A stretch of DNA of 64,000 bases. It comes from Puccinia triticina. Taxonomy: Eukaryota > Basidiomycota > Pucciniomycetes > Pucciniales > Pucciniaceae. Shown here piece after piece: positions 59,917 to 64,000 of the stretch. Positions within the stretch are counted from its first letter, which is position 1. Each line of letters begins with the position of its first letter. The position numbers and the translations under genes were made by a program. Location: NCBI RefSeq assembly GCF_026914185.1, contig NC_070564.1:7006001-7070000 (forward strand), written 5' to 3'. A model generated the notes under the pieces. It was given only the letters and a program-made list of their open reading frames with translations. It did no database searches and was not told the origin of the DNA.

Positions 59917-60380
59917 AGAGATCCCTGACTCATATCTCTCCCAGCTAGGTAAGCCATCCCCATTTTCCCTATTTTCTCCTTTCTTACTCCTCTCTCCTTG
60001 TGAGCCCCCCCTCGAGGACTCCCAAGACGAGATTACATAAGCCTTTCGACGGAATCTTAGGTTCAGACTCCCCGACGCCCTCCTAGCTCAGCAGAGAGAA
60101 ACTAACTTCTCTCCTGGGCTAGGTGAGCTTCATTTCCCTTTCATCCTTTCAAGTTGTAGCTCAGCAGAGAGAAACTAACTTCTCTCCTGGGCTAGTATTG
60201 TAATACAAGAGTGGTGTCCTAGAATTCCTTTTTCCCAGGCTCCAAGCCTGTGTGCCAGCCCAGCCTTAAGCCAACAGTGAAGAGTCCAAACGGAATATTA
60301 CACTCCTTCTCCCCCTTCCCCTTCTATCCCTGGTTGTATATACTCATGAGAGATCCCTGACTCATATCTCTCCCGGGTAG
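59917..60380 (+). repeat. Intron-like module with a second module nested inside
   Basis: A 32-bp segment (AGAGATCCCTGACTCATATC start, TAG end) occurs at 59917-59948 and 60349-60380 with two mismatches. The first is followed by GTAAGCC, the second by TGTTCC. The second copy reads CTGAC, pyrimidines, TAG. The 400-bp spacer contains the 60084-60195 module. Confidence 0.6.
60084..60195 (+). repeat. Intron-like repeat-spacer-repeat module (nested)
   Basis: A 39-bp segment starting TAGCTCAGCAGAGAGAAAC and ending CTGGGCTAG is identical at 60084-60122 and 60157-60195. After the first copy comes GTGAGC; after the second, TATTG. Each copy contains ACTAAC, TTCTCTCC, TAG. Removing 60123-60195 (73 bp) leaves one copy. 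Confidence 0.65.
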
Positions 60381-61301
60381 TGTTCCTTCCCCTTTCCCCC
60401 TTTGAGCGATTCATAGCCCCGTTGTGGAACCACTCAAAGGGGAGAATAGAGCTTGGAAGGGAAATGTATAGCAACACTAGTACTAATGTAAGCTATGCAA
60501 GGGTGCTGATGAGGCTGCCTTCCTGACTAATGCTGAGGGGATGAGAGTAACACTAAGAAAAAGAAGAAAAGGTGTGGCTGATTTCTACTTGATCTTAGGA
60601 GCTAGTACTATGAGCTGACTACTGACTACTGAGGGTGAGAGTGTTGGAGCAATGGTTGAAGGGGGGGAAAGCAATTGGCAATGGTTCAATGGCAATGGGT
60701 TGATGAGAATGGGCACTATAATTTCTGTATCTAAAATTCTCTATAAATTCTGCATAAGGTACAAGTGAGGGAGGAAGGACAGTTCTTATATGAAGGAAGG
60801 ATGAGCACAGACAATGAGGAGTTCTGGCTATGGGAATGAAGGTTATACAACTGGGGAAAGGTTCTGGCTATGGGAATAAAGGCTTGTACAAATGGAGAAG
60901 GTGATGTGAACATAGTAACTACTTGTAATGATGAGCACTACTGAAAGGGATAAGCACAGATCCAATGATGTAATGTGTACAATAGGCATAGTACATAATG
61001 AGTAATGTATGTAAAGGATTTAGTATGTGAGAAAGTATCTGTAAAAAGAATGTGATGTAATGATTCAACTAAGCTACTAATGGAATGAGTGTTGTAACTA
61101 ATGAAGACTGTAAGGTTTCTGTAAGTCTTATATCCTCTATAACTACTGAACCATTGAAGATAAGGGGGTACTATGCATGAGTGACTATAGGTGAAATTTG
61201 GCGTAGAATCTGAATATGCAATAATAATGAGGTATTTGTGAAGTGTTATGGGGAAATGGGCATTGTAATGATGAATATGTATAAAGGAAAGCAATAAAAT
61301 A
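60381..61301. other. No gene seen
   Basis: AT-rich sequence with repeated TTCTGGCTATGGGAATRAAGG near 60820-60890 and many GTAATG words. On the minus strand GGGGGAGGATGTGG at about 61328-61341 could be a polypurine tract and LTR start of the element whose Gag fragment lies at 61985-62272. Confidence 0.35.
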
Positions 61302-61690
61302 CTACTTATGGTTTGGAATGGAGCACCACATCCTCCCCCAACTTATTGTCTGTCCCCAGGCAATGCACCAAAGAGAAGAGTGATCCAGAAAGAGTTGAAG
61401 AATGTTGAGTCCAAGAGTCCAAAGTCCAAAGTCCAGTGTTCTTCCTCCAAAAGGTGAAATCCAAAGTCCTGAGTAGTAGTCCAAATCCAGAGTCCAGTGT
61501 CCAAAGCCAAGGAGAAAGAGTCCAGTGTCCAAAGCCAAATAGAATCCAAGTATAATCCAAGTCCAGTATATCTGAGTCCAAGGTATCCAAGTCCAATCCA
61601 AAGTCCAATAGTCCTATGTATCCAGAATATCCATAGTCCAGTATCCAATCCAAAGAGTCCAGTTTCCAAAAGAAGGTCCAATTATCAATG
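61302..61690. repeat. Degenerate GTCCAAAGTCCAGT repeat
   Basis: Dozens of TCCAAAG, TCCAGT and TCCAATCC words in succession. Frames open on the minus strand (Trp/Leu/Asp-rich) are products of this repeat. Confidence 0.6.
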
Positions 61691-61984
61691 AGGGGTGAAT
61701 GTTTAAGAAGATCTAACTCTGCTGAAGGCAATATCCTTGAGACAGACACATATTAGACTAAATTCCACTCTGAAGAATACAATAATTTTCCTGCCTGACA
61801 ATGAGACCAAGGAAGAATGCAATGCAATGATGATGAATGATGGGGTTGATAATTGTAATTTCTGAAGGTTGTGAATGATTTGGGGTTGAATGACTGAATT
61901 TCTGAGTGTCTGAATATATAATGTAAAGTTCTGTGAAGAGAATTTGAAGTCCAAGGAAGTTGATAAGCTGTCCAAAGAGTGTTA

Positions 61985-62272
61985 TTGTTCCAATTGGGTG
62001 GTTTCTGAAAGTGTCCCAGCAGCTACTAGAAGTTCAACTAAAATTTTCACAGACCTAGAAAAATCTAAAGGGATGTAGGAATTATCTGAAAGCCATATGC
62101 CAGTATTACCAATCTGTCTAACTAATCCTTTATGTTTATCATAAGTAACTAGATGGCACCTGGTGATGGTGTGACCCTTCTGAAAGCAATATAAACACTT
62201 ATAATTCTTCTGTTTGGGAATGGTTGAAGAGATTTGATTTTCAGGAGTGGGATCCATAGGGAAACTGACCAT
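61985..62272 (-). pseudogene. Retrotransposon Gag fragment with CCHC knuckle
   Basis: The minus-strand frame contains CLYCFQKGHTITRC, a CX2CX4HX4C knuckle, followed by KGLVRQIGN, a combination seen in Gag proteins of fungal LTR elements. It ends at a stop. No protease, reverse transcriptase or integrase is found downstream, so this is a truncated or gag-only element. Confidence 0.6.
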
Positions 62273-63464
62273 GATGGTGGAGAAGAATGATTTAGGAGAA
62301 TGAATGATTGATGATGATAATTGATGATGGAGAAGAATGATTGATGTTTTAGAATAAATGGATCATGTGGCAGGAATCCAGAATTCATGATGGCAGGGAA
62401 TGATTGATTCTTCATGTTCAGTGCTGGCCACCTTGGAGTTCACCATTTCGTCAAAAAAGCTTTGATTTTTGTCCAGATGGGGAATGGAACCTAGGTCCAT
62501 ACGCATGTGCTGTCGAAAGAGGGGTCCTGTTGTCTGAGCGGGGGCTCCATGCGGGAGGCGCGCGTGCGGAACATCGGAAAAAAAGAAGGAAACAGTCGAC
62601 CTGTATCTTCGGAACGACTCGATGAAAATCTTCGAGACCGAGTTCATTCGAAAGAACCGATTCTGCAGATTAAAATCGTATATACTGGTTATTTTTAAGG
62701 GTTGAGTATCGATTGTGTAGGGCCGGTTAAAGATCCAAGCGAAATCCGCGGGCGCGCGTAGTAGGAATGCCGTGCAGTTTAAGAGACCATCTTCCTTCGC
62801 ATATAACTCCAAAACCCGTCGATGAAATTCTCTAATTACGATCTTATTTGAAAGGCAGGGACGAGGAGATGAAACTAGAATAGATTAATATTGAGATTCC
62901 TTTCGGCCGATAGGTCGCCGTAAACGTTTAATGAATGGCACCCGCGGGGCCGCGTAAATCCTTGGGAAACTTTGAGGGGTTATATCTGCTAAACAGCTCA
63001 ATAGAATCGTCTAGAACCGAGTTCAGATGAAAGTCAAGATCGGAAAGATCAAACCTGAAACCGGGAATGTTAATTTTGTGGCCGGCCAAATGGTTGTTGG
63101 AGCCGTTCAAAGCATCATTATAATTTTCCGCGGTTTTCATCATATAAGAGTTGAAAGAAGATGAATACATAATGAAATAACTTTAAGGTAGCGCCAAGGA
63201 GCTGTCCAATTAGACTCCTGACGCTGGCCAATTGATTGAAAAAGGTTGCAGGCGGAAAGAATGACGTGAAAGTGTTCCAAGAATTAATTAAACTGGGTCG
63301 AACACCAGAGTCAATATTAAAGGAATGAAAGAATAACCACGCCAAACGATTCTGAAAGATGAAGGCTTTCATAGTTACGTCATAAAGTGAAGAAGAAACA
63401 GTGTCTATAAGGTCCAGGTCATTGGTCAACGGAAAAAGTTCCGTTATCGCGTTTGATATCCGTG
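62273..63464. other. No gene called; minus-strand frames of uncertain nature
   Basis: Minus-strand frames at 62363-62812, 62928-63170 and 63118-63546 have no recognisable domain. They could be upstream parts of the retroelement that carries the 62272 Gag fragment, but I cannot support that from sequence. Confidence 0.3.
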
Positions 63465-64000
63465 ATGATTTCCTCCAACGCCACTTCCACGCCCTCATCG
63501 CCGAAAGATAACATTGATAACTCAATAGACTATTTGTCCAATACATCCATATCCTCTTTGCAGCTCGACGAGGAGGCCGCTATTAGACCTGCACATGAAT
63601 TCCCGTTCTCTATCCGAAGAGCGCACTTGTTTGTCAACAACGTCCCCGCGTACAACGCTTTCACAAGGGATAGCTTTAAGCCCGAAGAGTTCAATGCCTT
63701 GCGTCATCATATCCAGCAAGGACTGCTCCCCTTCGCTCGTGAGAACCTCAACAACCCGGTGACCGCACGAAACGCACGACTTAAGTTGTATAGCCGGTTC
63801 CACAACGCCTTTGCACATGTATGTTGACTGGATTCTGTATGTATATGAAGAAAATTTAGAAAGAGAGAGTTGATTATAATACTATATTTTTTTATCCCTG
63901 TTTTTATTTTGATTTATAGATGGATACTCATTCCATAATAGATGCCATGGTTGAGGAAACTGAGGAGAGGAATGCCCTGGAGCTATTAAGGATGAGGGAC
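63465..64000 (+). CDS. Partial gene of unknown function, runs off the right edge
   Basis: Exon 1 (63465..63818) starts at an ATG and reads MISSNATSTPSSPKDN, then a mostly hydrophilic sequence with IRPAHEFPFSIRRAHLFVNN and FKPEEFNALRHHIQQGLLPF. A GTATGT donor and a TTATAG acceptor join it in phase to exon 2 (63920 onward), MDTHSIIDAMVEETEERNAL, still open at 64000. The family is not recognised. It could be a resident gene or part of a mobile element; the neighbouring Gag fragment on the other strand makes the latter possible. Confidence 0.5.

Noticed and set aside
61302..61749. Trp/Leu/Asp-rich minus-strand frames
   Set aside because: Products of the degenerate TCCAAAG/TCCAGT repeat; three overlapping frames are open at once.

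Overview
The window looks like a repeat-rich stretch of a filamentous basidiomycete genome, most probably a rust fungus (Pucciniales). This is inferred from short introns (about 65-110 bp), a small set of conserved housekeeping genes, cysteine-rich or repeat-rich predicted secreted proteins, and dense Ty1/copia and hAT-type elements. No species can be fixed from sequence alone.

Conserved genes form two clusters. At 9990-14816 a KIN28/CDK7-type kinase (minus) and a cytosolic HSP70 (plus) diverge from a 594-bp intergenic region that holds heat-shock-element palindromes. At 27713-34479 lie a TRAPPC6/TRS33 vesicle-tethering subunit (minus), a divergent GET2/CAMLG-type membrane protein (plus), and a fumarate reductase with a C-terminal cytochrome b5 domain (plus) that uses a 7-nt microexon. 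I resolved exon structures for all five, with reading phases that close exactly. Two further genes encode predicted secreted proteins: a 540-aa repeat protein (49566-51420, minus) and a 106-aa six-cysteine protein (52958-53278). A gene of unknown function runs off the right edge.

Most of the rest is mobile DNA. Copia-1 (4011-9780) and Copia-2 (15314-20953, minus) have LTRs, perfect 5-bp target duplications and nearly complete gag-pol, each broken by nonsense codons or a frameshift. Copia-3 (from 53985) is a wreck: a foldback element sits in its 5' LTR, a hAT-like element with 8-bp duplications sits in its primer-binding site, and its gag block is inverted relative to leader and pol. All three share one primer-binding site that matches the anticodon region of initiator tRNA-Met.

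Five elements with short inverted ends starting CAAC and 7-bp target duplications (22982-23775, 35990-36476, 40211-40617, 43778-49103, 45592-45923) form one related set. The longest carries a multi-exon hAT-type transposase gene, which is itself interrupted by one of the small members. A second, degraded hAT transposase lies at 37.8-39.8 kb.

The most unusual signal is a set of five repeat-spacer-repeat modules (58293-58433, 59917-60380, 60084-60195, and minus-strand 37371-37489 and 42557-42758). In each, the duplicated segment ends exactly at AG; the first copy is followed by GT and the second supplies a branch-point-like CTRAC, pyrimidines and AG. They look like intron-shaped insertions or duplications.
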